A stretch of 9,449 nt of DNA from CAIVPM01 sp049242885 (GTDB lineage: Bacteria; Bacteroidota; Bacteroidia; Chitinophagales; Chitinophagaceae). The stretch is from assembly GCA_049242885.1 (NCBI GenBank), contig JBMLOQ010000107.1:1-9449 (forward strand), written 5' to 3'. A program made the position numbers and the translations under genes. This document shows positions 1-6,892 of the stretch, piece by piece (positions within the stretch are counted from its first letter, which is position 1; each line of letters opens with the position of its first letter). Under the pieces are notes generated by a model, which saw only the letters and a program-made list of their open reading frames with translations, had not been told where the DNA came from and searched no databases.

Positions 1-1436
1 AAATCTCCTGCAATGGCTAAAGCAGTTACTAACTCTGGACTAGCAACAAATGCCATAGTGTTAGGATTACCATCTGCACGTTTTGCAAAATTTCTATTAA
101 AGCTATGTACAATGGTATTGCGTTCTTGTTTTTCAGCACCCATTCTATCCCACATACCAATACAAGGGCCACAAGCATTAGCAAAAACCGTAGCACCTAT
201 TTTATCGAACACTTCTAAAAATCCATCTCTTTCAATGGTATATCTAACTTGTTCAGAACCTGGAGTAATGGTGTATTGAGCTTTAGTGGTTAAGCCTTTT
301 TCACTTACTTGTTTAGCTAAACTAACAGCTCTGCTAATATCTTCATAAGAAGAGTTGGTACAGCTACCAATTAAACCAACTTCAACTTTTGTAGGCCAGC
401 CATTAGCAGCAGCAGCTTCTTTCATTTTGCTAATTGGAGTTGCTAAATCTGGAGTGAAAGGCCCGTTTAAGTGTGGTTCTAATTCGCTCAAATTAATTTC
501 AATAACTTGATCGAAATATTTTTCAGGCTCTGCATAACATTCAGCATCGCCATTTAAGTAATCTTTAATTCCATCTGCCAAAGAAGCAATTTCTTCACGA
601 CCGGTAGCAGCTAAATATCTACTCATGCTTTCATCATAACCAAAAGTAGAAGTTGTAGCTCCAATTTCGGCACCCATATTACAAATTGTACCTTTACCTG
701 TGCAGCTCATTGCAGTTGCACCTTCTCCAAAATATTCAACAATAGCACCAGTACCACCTTTTACAGTAAGAATACCAGCTACTTTTAAAATTACGTCTTT
801 AGGTGCTGTCCAACCACTTAATTTTCCTGTTAATTTTACACCAATAAGTTTAGGCCATTTAAGTTCCCAAGGCAAGCCTGCCATAACATCACAAGCATCT
901 GCACCACCAACGCCAATGGCAATCATACCTAAACCACCAGCATTTACAGTATGGCTATCTGTACCAATCATCATACCACCAGGGAATGCATAATTTTCTA
1001 AAACAACTTGGTGAATAATACCTGCACCAGGTTTCCAAAAACCAATACCATATTTATTAGATACAGAAGCCAAGAAATCATACACTTCTTTACTTTCGGC
1101 ATTAGCAACAGCCAAATCTTTTTTAGCTTCGTCCTTAGCAGTAATTAAATGATCGCAATGCACTGTACTTGGCACAGCCACAGTTGGGCGACCAGCTTGC
1201 ATAAATTGTAATAAAGCCATTTGTGCAGTAGCATCTTGCATAGCTACACGGTCTGGTGCAAAGTCAACATAACTTTTACCACGACCAAAGTTTTCTAACT
1301 TCATATCGCTGTGCAAATGGGCAAAAAGAATTTTTTCACTAAGTGTTAAAGGTCTGCCCAAAGCAGCTTTAGCAGCATCTACTTTAGCAGGCATTTCTGC
1401 ATACACTTTTTTAATCATTGATAGGTCGAAAGCCAT
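1..1436 (-). CDS. acnA: Aconitate hydratase (mitochondrial-type), N-terminal part, cut by window edge
   Basis: Aconitase interconverts citrate and isocitrate through cis-aconitate in the TCA cycle, in the cytoplasm, using a [4Fe-4S] cluster. About 478 residues are visible, starting MAFDLSMIKKVYAEMPAK; roughly the last 270 of a usual ~750 lie beyond position 1. The frame is open throughout. Motifs seen: HCDH with Asp95/His96, GTDSHT with Asp160/His162, and the three cluster ligands Cys359 (in GSCTNSS) and Cys422/Cys425 (in ACGPCIGMW). These ligand positions match pig mitochondrial aconitase (358, 421, 424) almost exactly, which places it in the mitochondrial-type group rather than the ~890-residue AcnA/IRP or AcnB groups. 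The start ATG (1434-1436) has no obvious Shine-Dalgarno, as is usual in Bacteroidota. It is divergent from the pspC-like gene. The family call is very secure; the symbol is used loosely, since Bacteroidota genes are named acnA or simply 'aconitate hydratase'. Confidence 0.97.
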   Translation of the reverse strand, partial: MAFDLSMIKKVYAEMPAKVDAAKAALGRPLTLSEKILFAHLHSDMKLENFGRGKSYVDFAPDRVAMQDATAQMALLQFMQAGRPTVAVPSTVHCDHLITAKDEAKKDLAVANAESKEVYDFLASVSNKYGIGFWKPGAGIIHQVVLENYAFPGGMMIGTDSHTVNAGGLGMIAIGVGGADACDVMAGLPWELKWPKLIGVKLTGKLSGWTAPKDVILKVAGILTVKGGTGAIVEYFGEGATAMSCTGKGTICNMGAEIGATTSTFGYDESMSRYLAATGREEIASLADGIKDYLNGDAECYAEPEKYFDQVIEINLSELEPHLNGPFTPDLATPISKMKEAAAANGWPTKVEVGLIGSCTNSSYEDISRAVSLAKQVSEKGLTTKAQYTITPGSEQVRYTIERDGFLEVFDKIGATVFANACGPCIGMWDRMGAEKQERNTIVHSFNRNFAKRADGNPNTMAFVASPELVTALAIAGD

Positions 1437-1447
1437 AGTATTTATTG

Positions 1448-1471
1448 TTTAATATTTATGATTTAATATTT
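1448..1471. repeat. Short AT-rich direct repeat upstream of aconitase
   Basis: TTTAATATTT occurs at 1448-1457 and again at 1462-1471, 14 bases apart start to start, within 36 bases of the aconitase start codon. The core AATATT is self-complementary, so the two copies read alike on both strands. It would lie in the 5' leader of the aconitase mRNA or in its promoter. In such AT-rich DNA it may be chance; no function is claimed. Confidence 0.4.
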
Positions 1472-1520
1472 GTTAACTGTTGATTATTATCTAAAAAATA
1501 TTTACTCCTACTAGTCTTAT

Positions 1521-1591
1521 GATTTGACAATTATCAATAAAAACTAACAAAGTTTTATTCAATATCACTATTGATTTTTAGTAGTCAAATC
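1521..1591. repeat. Perfect 8-bp inverted repeat, 55-bp spacer, in divergent intergenic region
   Basis: GATTTGAC at 1521-1528 is matched by its reverse complement GTCAAATC at 1584-1591. Between them sits a smaller hairpin-capable stretch, AAAACT (1540s) with AGTTTT (about 1551-1556). The rest of the 297-base region 1437-1733 between the aconitase and pspC-like genes shows no coding sequence, only AT-rich DNA. The paired arms could be a two-site operator serving the divergent genes or simply chance in AT-rich sequence. Confidence 0.4.
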
Positions 1592-1664
1592 AATTAGCTT
1601 AATTTTATTTTTTGATATTCTTTAAAAAATTAAACAGTTTTTATTAAAATCTTATAAAATCGAG

Positions 1665-1672
1665 CAAATGTA
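1665..1672 (-). promoter_or_regulatory. Candidate -7 element for the aconitase gene
   Basis: Read on the minus strand, these bases are TACATTTG, an exact match to the Bacteroidota primary sigma factor -7 consensus TAnnTTTG. No TTG-type -33 element is visible 17-23 bases upstream, and the implied 5' leader of about 220 bases is long, so the assignment is weak. Confidence 0.25.
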
Positions 1673-1733
1673 ACAACAAAATAATGTAAAACTTGTTTTT
1701 AAACCCGATAAAAACCTTTACATTGCAACCAAT

Positions 1734-1952
1734 ATGAATAAATTTAGGGCATATTTGGAACTTAATGCTTTTGGCGTATGCACTGCCATTGGCGAAAAAA
1801 TAGGAATTGCATCTAGTAAAATACGTATGTGGTTTATTTATATTTCCTTTTTAACCTTTGGTTCTCCAATAATCATTTATATGATAATGGCTTTTTGGTT
1901 AAATATTAAAAAATATATCCTCTTTTATAAAAGAAATCCTTTTAAGTATTAA
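1734..1952 (+). CDS. Mini PspC-domain membrane protein (72 aa)
   Basis: This small protein consists of little more than a PspC domain. Residues about 11-31 (NAFGVCTAIGEKIGIASSKI) give the typical 'G-V-C-x-x-(I/L)-(A/G)-x-x-(I/L/M)-G-I' amphipathic part, and residues about 33-56 (FIYISFLTFGSP... to AFWLNI) form one hydrophobic segment, followed by a basic tail (KKYILFYKRNPFKY) that would stay in the cytoplasm. In Proteobacteria PspC is an inner-membrane sensor of the phage-shock response; stand-alone ~70-residue versions are frequent in Bacteroidota and often annotated 'PspC family transcriptional regulator', although there is no DNA-binding domain here. The length agrees with that group, so it is not a truncation. 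No pspA/pspB partner is next to it. ATG at 1734 is the only reasonable start. Family is confident; role is unknown. Confidence 0.85.
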   Translation: MNKFRAYLELNAFGVCTAIGEKIGIASSKIRMWFIYISFLTFGSPIIIYMIMAFWLNIKKYILFYKRNPFKY

Positions 1953-1992
1953 GCTCCAACAATTGCTAATATATTGTACTGGCTTATTTTTA
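1950..1992 (+). terminator. Possible imperfect terminator after the pspC-like gene
   Basis: TAAGC (1950-1954) pairs with GCTTA (1982-1986) and, inside a 4x4 internal loop, ACAAT (1959-1963) pairs with ATTGT (1973-1977), followed by TTTTT at 1987-1991. The left arm overlaps the stop codon. The stem is interrupted and AT-rich, so this is only a candidate. Confidence 0.35.
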
Positions 1993-2047
1993 TGGATGAC
2001 AATTTATCAATTTAAAATAATAAAAACTAGATAATTCATTACTCTAA

Positions 2048-2073
2048 CTGTTTTTTGACAATTCCAAAAACAG
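2048..2073. repeat. 8-bp inverted repeat between pspC-like gene and subtilase
   Basis: CTGTTTTT (2048-2055) and AAAAACAG (2066-2073) form a perfect 8-bp stem with a 10-base loop. No T-run follows on either strand, so it is not a standard intrinsic terminator. It lies just before a TAnnTTTG match at 2086-2093. Apart from this and the candidate promoter, the non-coding stretch 1953-2231 holds nothing I can name. Confidence 0.35.
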
Positions 2074-2085
2074 ATTTCAGCTAAT

Positions 2086-2093
2086 TAAGTTTG
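2086..2093 (+). promoter_or_regulatory. Candidate -7 element for the subtilase gene
   Basis: TAAGTTTG is an exact TAnnTTTG match on the coding strand, about 140 bases before the ATG at 2232. The nearest upstream TTTTTTG ends at 2057, giving a 28-base spacer that is longer than the usual 17-23. A competing possibility close to the gene is TTG at 2188-2190, an 18-base spacer, and TAAATTTA at 2209-2216 (one mismatch), which would leave a leader of about 10 bases. I cannot choose between them from sequence. Confidence 0.28.
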
Positions 2094-2231
2094 AAAGAAC
2101 AATTTATGGTTTAATCTTTTTTCAATCAATTGAATAAATTTATCTGTTAAAATTTTAATTTCAATTTTAACAAAGGCAACAAAATTGTTGTTTCTTTGTT
2201 CTTTGTTTTAAATTTAATTACGTATCAACAC

Positions 2232-5200
2232 ATGAAAAAAATTTCGTTATTGTTACTAGCATATTTTGCTATCAACTTTTGTGCAAATTCACAACAGCCA
2301 ATTTATTTAAAAACAGCCACTGTTTTTAATAGTGAACCAAGTTTAAATCCTACAAATAATGCTGTGAAATTTGCAAGTTCGTTATTTGAAGGTAGATATT
2401 ATTTATGTGTACAATTCAACGTAATTCCAACCTTAGAGCAAAAATTAACTTTAGAAAACACTGGGGTTAGGTTCTTTGATTATCTGCCGAAAAATACTTA
2501 TTTCGCTAGCTTCCCAGCTAATTATAATTTTAATATTCTAAGTTCATTTAGCAGTTCTGGAGTTCTACAATTAGAATCTAAATTCAAAATTGATAAATCA
2601 TTGTTAGACCCTTCATCTATAAACTGGGCTTATCAGCACCCAGATGTATATACAATAGATGTTAACTTTAACCCATCTTTATCAAAACAAAGAGTTATTG
2701 AAGTTTTTCAGCAAAATGGCATTAGTTTTTCTACTAACAACAGCTTATTAAATGATGTTTTATCTGTATCAACTTCTTTTGCAAATATTCAAAAAATTGC
2801 TTCTTTTCCATTTGTGCAATACATTGAGCCTATTGGAGCCCCACCTTCTTTGGATGATGATCAAGGAATAAGTAACCATAGAAATAACGCTATAAATACT
2901 ACTGATAATTATTTCAATGGAAAAAAATTAGATGGAACTGGCGTAACTGTTGTAATTGGAGATGATGGTTTTGTAGGGCCACATATTGATTTTACTGGAA
3001 GATTAGAAAACAGAGCAACGTCCATGTCTGCTGGCAATACACATGCAGATCATTGCAGTGGAATAATTTTAGGAGCTCCAAATTTTAGACCAAGAGTAAG
3101 AGGGCAAGCTCCTGGTGCTAATCTTATCACTTATGATGGTTATGCAGATTATAATGCCTATCCATCAATCTATAATAATGATAATACTAGGGTTACGTCA
3201 CATTCTCTTGGACAAACTTGCAATAGTGGCTATACTAGCGATGCTAGAACAAGTGATGTTTTAATTAATACTTATCCTTTAATGAATCACGTACACAGTG
3301 CCGGCAATTCTGGCAACACAAGTTGTGGTGGAATAAGTAGCGGTTGGAGAACAATTACAGGAGGCTTTAAAGCAGGAAAAAACGTAATAACTGTTGCCAA
3401 TGTAACAAAGGCAGATGTATTAAGCTCTTCGAGCAGCAAAGGGCCTACTGCCGATAGAAGAATTAAACCAGATATTAGTGCTGTTGGAACTTCAGTAACA
3501 TCTACTTATCCTAGTAATACATATGGTACAATAAGTGGCACATCAATGGCTTGCCCTGCAATTGCTGGTAGTTTAGCTGTTCTTGTACAAGCTTACAAGG
3601 CAAAATTTAACAATGTAGAACCAAATGGTGCATTAATAAAAGCTATTGCTTTGAATACAGCAGATGATATTGGCTATCCAGGACCAGACTTTAGTTTTGG
3701 CTGGGGTAGAATAAACATGACTAAAGCAGTTAAATGTGTTGAAGACGTAAGATTTTTGTCTGGCCAAATTGGACAAGCTGCTTTAAATACACATGAAATC
3801 AATATTCCTTCTGGTGTTAAAACTGCAAAAATCATGGTATATTGGAACGATGTAGCAGCAAACTCTGGAGCTGCACAAGCTTTAATAAATGATATTGATA
3901 TTGATGTACAACAAAACAGCAATAATACTACAACCATGCCTTGGCTATTAGATCCAACAGTATCACCAGATTTAAGTACAATAGATGCTCCAGCTACTTT
4001 AGGAAACGATCATTTAAATAATGTGGAACAAGTACAACTAAATAATCCTTCAGCTGGCTCCTATACTTTGAAAGTTAGAGGATTTAACATTCCTACTGGT
4101 CCACAAAATTATTTTGTAGTTATAGAATACATTATGCAAAATGTAATTACAGTTACCAGTCCTTTTGGTGGTGAAAGTTTTGTACCAGGTGAAACTGAAA
4201 GATTAAGATGGGATGCCCCTAGCGACGATAACGATTTTCTTAAAATAGAATTTTCAGGAGACAATGGCTCTACATGGCAAAATTTACACACATTTGTGCT
4301 AGGTGAGGCTGGCAGTTTAAGACATTTAGATTGGGTTGTACCAAATACACCAACTGCCCAAGGCAGAATACGAGTTTCGGCAAACAATAATGCATATAGC
4401 GATATAAGTGATACAACATTTGTAATTTTAGGTGTACCAACTGGTGTAAGTTTTACTGAAGTGTGCACAGGACGTTCAACAGTTTCTTGGAATGCTGTAC
4501 CTGGAGCCACTGGATATGATGTTTTTAAATTAGGAGTTTCTAAAATGGAATTAGTTGGGTCTACTAACACAACAAGCATCACCTTAAGCAATATGGACAG
4601 CTATGTTGAAAATTGGTGGGCTGTACGTGCTAAAATGGCAAATCGTGGAGCCGCTGGCAGAAGAACTGGGGCTGTAATGCATATGAATACAAGTGGTGTT
4701 ACTTGCCCTCCATTGCCAGTAAAACTAATATCATTTTTAGCTTCAATAAAAAACAAAACCCCTCAATTGCAATGGATTGTAGCAAGCGAAATAAACATGA
4801 GAGAATACATAGTTGAAAGAAGTAACAATCCAAGCTTTGAAAATCCATTAGAAATTGGAAGCTTAAAGCCTAAGAATAACTTTTCTAGCAATACAACTTA
4901 CAATTTGGAAGATAAAACTGGCATTTTATCTGGAACTTATTATTACAGACTAAAAATGATAGATGCTGATAAGATTTTATACTCCAATATACAAATTGTA
5001 AAATTGGATGAGAAAGCTTTTGAAGCTACAATTTTCCCAAATCCAACAAAAGGTAGTTTATTTGTAAGTACTAACACAAAAATTGACAAAGCAACAGTTG
5101 AAGTATTTACTCAAGAAGGAAAAAGGGTATTAACCCAACAAAACATAAGATTAGAGGCTAATGTAGCTAATAATGTTTCTTTACAAGCATTATCTAACGG

Positions 5201-5276
5201 AAATTACTTTATAAAAGTTACCAATAATAAAACAGGTGCTATTGTTGCTAAACAACAGATAACAATTATGCACTAA
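2232..5276 (+). CDS. Secreted KP-43-like S8 subtilase with T9SS type A sorting domain
   Basis: Predicted extracellular serine endopeptidase, 1014 residues. The start is ATG 2232 because it directly opens a signal peptide (MKKISLLLLAYFAINFCANS, cleavage near residue 20); the in-frame TTG at 2196 would put 12 extra residues before it. Residues ~25-220 are a propeptide-like region. The catalytic domain (~235-495) has Asp244 (VVIGDDG), His271 (THADHCSG), oxyanion Asn359 (HSAGNSG) and Ser438 (SGTSMACP). Residues ~500-635 resemble the beta-sandwich of KP-43 proteases (VYWND... LINDIDIDV... NNVEQV). Next are a KNH/Ser-Thr-rich-type sandwich (~638-735; SPFGGESF, LRWDAPS), a fibronectin III-like domain (~735-827; VSWNAVPGATGYDV), the common 'LPVKLISF... 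LQW' linker module (from 828) and a C-terminal type A sorting domain (FPNPTKG at 935 to the end) that directs export and cleavage by the T9SS. Odd: DDG instead of D-(T/S)-G and HADH instead of HGTH. Monocistronic; terminator follows. Confidence 0.95.
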   Translation: MKKISLLLLAYFAINFCANSQQPIYLKTATVFNSEPSLNPTNNAVKFASSLFEGRYYLCVQFNVIPTLEQKLTLENTGVRFFDYLPKNTYFASFPANYNFNILSSFSSSGVLQLESKFKIDKSLLDPSSINWAYQHPDVYTIDVNFNPSLSKQRVIEVFQQNGISFSTNNSLLNDVLSVSTSFANIQKIASFPFVQYIEPIGAPPSLDDDQGISNHRNNAINTTDNYFNGKKLDGTGVTVVIGDDGFVGPHIDFTGRLENRATSMSAGNTHADHCSGIILGAPNFRPRVRGQAPGANLITYDGYADYNAYPSIYNNDNTRVTSHSLGQTCNSGYTSDARTSDVLINTYPLMNHVHSAGNSGNTSCGGISSGWRTITGGFKAGKNVITVANVTKADVLSSSSSKGPTADRRIKPDISAVGTSVTSTYPSNTYGTISGTSMACPAIAGSLAVLVQAYKAKFNNVEPNGALIKAIALNTADDIGYPGPDFSFGWGRINMTKAVKCVEDVRFLSGQIGQAALNTHEINIPSGVKTAKIMVYWNDVAANSGAAQALINDIDIDVQQNSNNTTTMPWLLDPTVSPDLSTIDAPATLGNDHLNNVEQVQLNNPSAGSYTLKVRGFNIPTGPQNYFVVIEYIMQNVITVTSPFGGESFVPGETERLRWDAPSDDNDFLKIEFSGDNGSTWQNLHTFVLGEAGSLRHLDWVVPNTPTAQGRIRVSANNNAYSDISDTTFVILGVPTGVSFTEVCTGRSTVSWNAVPGATGYDVFKLGVSKMELVGSTNTTSITLSNMDSYVENWWAVRAKMANRGAAGRRTGAVMHMNTSGVTCPPLPVKLISFLASIKNKTPQLQWIVASEINMREYIVERSNNPSFENPLEIGSLKPKNNFSSNTTYNLEDKTGILSGTYYYRLKMIDADKILYSNIQIVKLDEKAFEATIFPNPTKGSLFVSTNTKIDKATVEVFTQEGKRVLTQQNIRLEANVANNVSLQALSNGNYFIKVTNNKTGAIVAKQQITIMH

Positions 5277-5294
5277 TTATTTTGTTAATAATTA

Positions 5295-5331
5295 AAAACG
5301 GCAAAAACTTTATTAATGTTTTTGCCGTTTT
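5295..5331 (+). terminator. Strong intrinsic terminator hairpin after the subtilase
   Basis: AAAACGGCAAAAAC (5295-5308) pairs perfectly over 14 bp with GTTTTTGCCGTTTT (5318-5331), with a 9-base loop. It lies 18 bases after the subtilase stop, and the 3' arm ends in TTTT. It should end transcription of the protease gene ahead of rpmH. Confidence 0.85.
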
Positions 5332-5351
5332 AGTTTGTTTCCCTACTTTTG
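5319..5351 (+). promoter_or_regulatory. rpmH promoter overlapping the upstream terminator
   Basis: TACTTTTG at 5344-5351 is an exact Bacteroidota -7 element (TAnnTTTG). With a spacer of 19 bases (5325-5343), TTTTTG at 5319-5324 supplies the -33 element; those bases are the right arm of the subtilase terminator. Transcription would begin near 5358, leaving a leader of about 75 bases before the rpmH ATG. Both elements and the spacing fit, making this the best promoter in the window. Confidence 0.6.
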
Positions 5352-5431
5352 CCAACCTTTCACAAACGGTGGTATGGTGACTACTGTAAGTTGAAACTTT
5401 TTTACAAAACAATTGAAGAAAATTTAAAACA

Positions 5432-5587
5432 ATGAAACGTACTTTCCAACCTCATAAAAAAAGAAGAAAAACTGTGCACGGCTTTCGTAAAAGAATGCAA
5501 TCAGCAAATGGTAGAAAAGTTTTAGCTAGCCGTAGAGCAAAAGGTCGCCATAAGCTTACAGTATCAGACGAAAAGGGTTTAAAATAA
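5432..5587 (+). CDS. rpmH: 50S ribosomal protein L34
   Basis: L34 is a small, highly basic protein of the large ribosomal subunit that binds 23S rRNA. The 51-residue product begins MKRTFQPHKKRRK, continues HGFRKRM, then NGRKVLASRRAKGR and ends LTVSDEKGLK; these segments match the L34 signature (MKRTFQPS...HGFR.RM.T..GR.VL..RR.KGR..L), and the length is normal for the phylum. The A-rich sequence before ATG 5432 has no Shine-Dalgarno, as expected here. It has its own promoter and terminator, so it is transcribed alone. In many bacteria rpmH is followed by rnpA (RNase P protein) and yidD/yidC; no such genes follow here, the next gene being on the opposite strand. Identification is essentially certain. 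Confidence 0.98.
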   Translation: MKRTFQPHKKRRKTVHGFRKRMQSANGRKVLASRRAKGRHKLTVSDEKGLK

Positions 5588-5612
5588 ATTTTAAACACCT
5601 CTTAAAAATAGT

Positions 5613-5638
5613 AAAGCTGCCTTGTGCAGCTTTTTTTT
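5613..5638 (+). terminator. Canonical intrinsic terminator of rpmH
   Basis: AAAGCTGC (5613-5620) pairs with GCAGCTTT (5626-5633) around the 5-base loop CTTGT, followed directly by a run of eight T (5631-5638). It lies 25 bases after the rpmH stop codon. The following 5639-5754 stretch is AT-rich and non-coding, with no clear terminator for the convergent GNAT gene. Confidence 0.88.
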
Positions 5639-5754
5639 GCATCTTTTAATAATTTGCCAATTTAAAACTGATTTATTAAAAATGCTAATTTACTCCAAAA
5701 CAAAAGCTATACAAACCATATTTTTCTGAAAATAGAAGTTTAGATATTAAATTT

Positions 5755-6318
5755 TCAAATACCAGTAAGCCAAGCACTCCTATTAATTCTAAAAATATTT
5801 ACTGTTACGCCGGTATAAGTTGTTTGCTTTTCGAGCATCATTCCATTTGCAATAGCAACTTTAGCTGAATCAATATTTAAAGGATGTATAATTGAAATTA
5901 TTGAGTTGGCAATATTATTTTCAAAAGCATAATTTTTACATTTAATAGCTGCCTCTATGGCATATCCTTTTCCTCTATGTTTTGGCATTAGAGAATAGCC
6001 AATTTCCAGTTCATCTTCTCCATCCACTTTCTGAATAAGCAATCCACATTGGCCAATAAATTCATTGGTAACTTTATCCAGTAAAACATTCATTCCTCCC
6101 AAACTATTTTTATACCTATAAAAAACTTTATCAAACCAAAGGGTGCATTTTTCAAAAGGTGTTTTTTCGTCGCCGGGCCAAATATGTTGCAATGAGCTTT
6201 GTTCTTCACAAAATTGTAACCAATTATTAAAATCGCTAGGTTCTAGTTTTCTAAATTTTAATCTTTCAGATGATTGATTGGTGAGTAATAATTTATCTTG
6301 AATATTCATAAAACTCAT
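5755..6318 (-). CDS. GNAT-family N-acetyltransferase (RimJ/RimL type)
   Basis: Predicted cytoplasmic acetyl-CoA-dependent N-acetyltransferase, 187 residues, normal for the Acetyltransf_3 (RimJ/RimL) group that modifies protein N-termini, amino groups of small molecules or antibiotics. Seen in order: 'ERLKFRKLEPSDFNNW' (~18-33) is the typical opening 'xRLxLRxLxxxDxxxW'; ELEIGYSLMP (~103-112) is strand beta-4; HRGKGYA (114-120) is the acetyl-CoA pyrophosphate loop (R/Q-x-x-G-x-G/A); HPLNIDSAKVAIANGM (~145-160) is the usual 'N-x-x-S-x-x-(V/L)-x-x-(K/N)-x-G-(F/M)' helix. ATG 6318 is given, but the Met at residue 4 (6309) is equally possible. It begins 13 bases after the DinB-like stop, so the two are almost certainly cotranscribed. 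Substrate cannot be predicted. Confidence 0.9.
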   Translation of the reverse strand: MSFMNIQDKLLLTNQSSERLKFRKLEPSDFNNWLQFCEEQSSLQHIWPGDEKTPFEKCTLWFDKVFYRYKNSLGGMNVLLDKVTNEFIGQCGLLIQKVDGEDELEIGYSLMPKHRGKGYAIEAAIKCKNYAFENNIANSIISIIHPLNIDSAKVAIANGMMLEKQTTYTGVTVNIFRINRSAWLTGI

Positions 6319-6331
6319 TTTCTATTCTTCT

Positions 6332-6886
6332 TTATTCATTTTTATATGCCAACATTATATTATCAATCTGTGCCAAATGCCTTAGGTTGTGATTAATAAT
6401 AAACTGAAAAGTATCACCCAAATTTAGTTTTACAAATGAAGCAATTGTAGTAGGGATTTTTATTTTACGCAAACTTATTTTCCTAGAATGTTCTAAAAGC
6501 TGTAAAGTATGACTTTGATGGTTCAAAAAAATGTCAATTACATTCAAATCTAAAATTTCATTTATAGGATTTTTATCTTTAAACGTTTTCATCTTCTTTA
6601 TTTTATGCTGAGGCAACATCATTTTACAAAAATAACTTCCCAACCATGAAAACTTAAATGATAACTCCTGAGGCAGTTTACTATTGCTAATCTTATTTTG
6701 AATTTTTGGCAAATAAAACGCACTGTATCTGTTTAAATGCTCTATGCATTCCAATGTATTCCAACAATCTGTATTTGGCTTATAGTTTAGAGCTTGTAAA
6801 TCAAATTTTTGATAATACTCTACTCTTTTGATTATCTCTTTTACTTGTTTTATTTGATTAGAAATTAATTCTAAAGATTGCATCAT
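6332..6886 (-). CDS. DinB superfamily (DinB_2-like) putative metal-dependent protein
   Basis: 184 residues, helix-rich, no signal peptide. The DinB/YfiT superfamily is a four-helix bundle with a three-histidine metal site; characterised members act as thiol S-transferases (bacillithiol or mycothiol) or hydrolases, many are damage- or stress-induced, and most are uncharacterised. The expected triad is present: His50 in CIEHLNRY after the 'W-x-x-x-E' segment (CWNTLECIEH), and His166 and His170 in NHNLRHLAQ near the C-terminus, which is the hallmark H-x-x-x-H spacing. The start is ATG 6886, followed by a second Met; either would serve. A 7-bp hairpin (6893-6911) lies directly upstream. It is 57 bases after the Crp/Fnr gene and 13 before the GNAT gene. 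It is unrelated to DNA polymerase IV, also called DinB. Superfamily confident, reaction unknown. Confidence 0.85.
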   Translation of the reverse strand: MMQSLELISNQIKQVKEIIKRVEYYQKFDLQALNYKPNTDCWNTLECIEHLNRYSAFYLPKIQNKISNSKLPQELSFKFSWLGSYFCKMMLPQHKIKKMKTFKDKNPINEILDLNVIDIFLNHQSHTLQLLEHSRKISLRKIKIPTTIASFVKLNLGDTFQFIINHNLRHLAQIDNIMLAYKNE

Positions 6887-6892
6887 AATTTA

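Noticed and set aside
13..993. Plus-strand open frames at 13-279 and 700-993
   Set aside because: They lie opposite the aconitase gene, whose minus-strand translation carries all family motifs; the plus-strand products show no recognisable domain.
2196..2231. TTG at 2196 as an upstream start for the subtilase
   Set aside because: It would place 12 residues (M-F-F-V-L-N...) before a textbook signal peptide beginning MKKISLLLL at ATG 2232.
3674..4591. Minus-strand open frames of 87 and 160 residues inside the subtilase
   Set aside because: They are antisense to a long, well-motivated CDS and their translations have no domain or start context.
5715..5757. Possible terminator for the GNAT gene (TATTTT/AAAATA and GAAAAT/ATTTTC pairings)
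   Set aside because: The pairings consist almost only of A and T, with broken stems and no clear U-run; not distinguishable from background.
6332..6886. Reading 'DinB' as DNA polymerase IV or as a toxin component
   Set aside because: The protein is a 184-residue helical protein with the His triad of the DinB/YfiT superfamily, without polymerase motifs and without an antitoxin-like partner.
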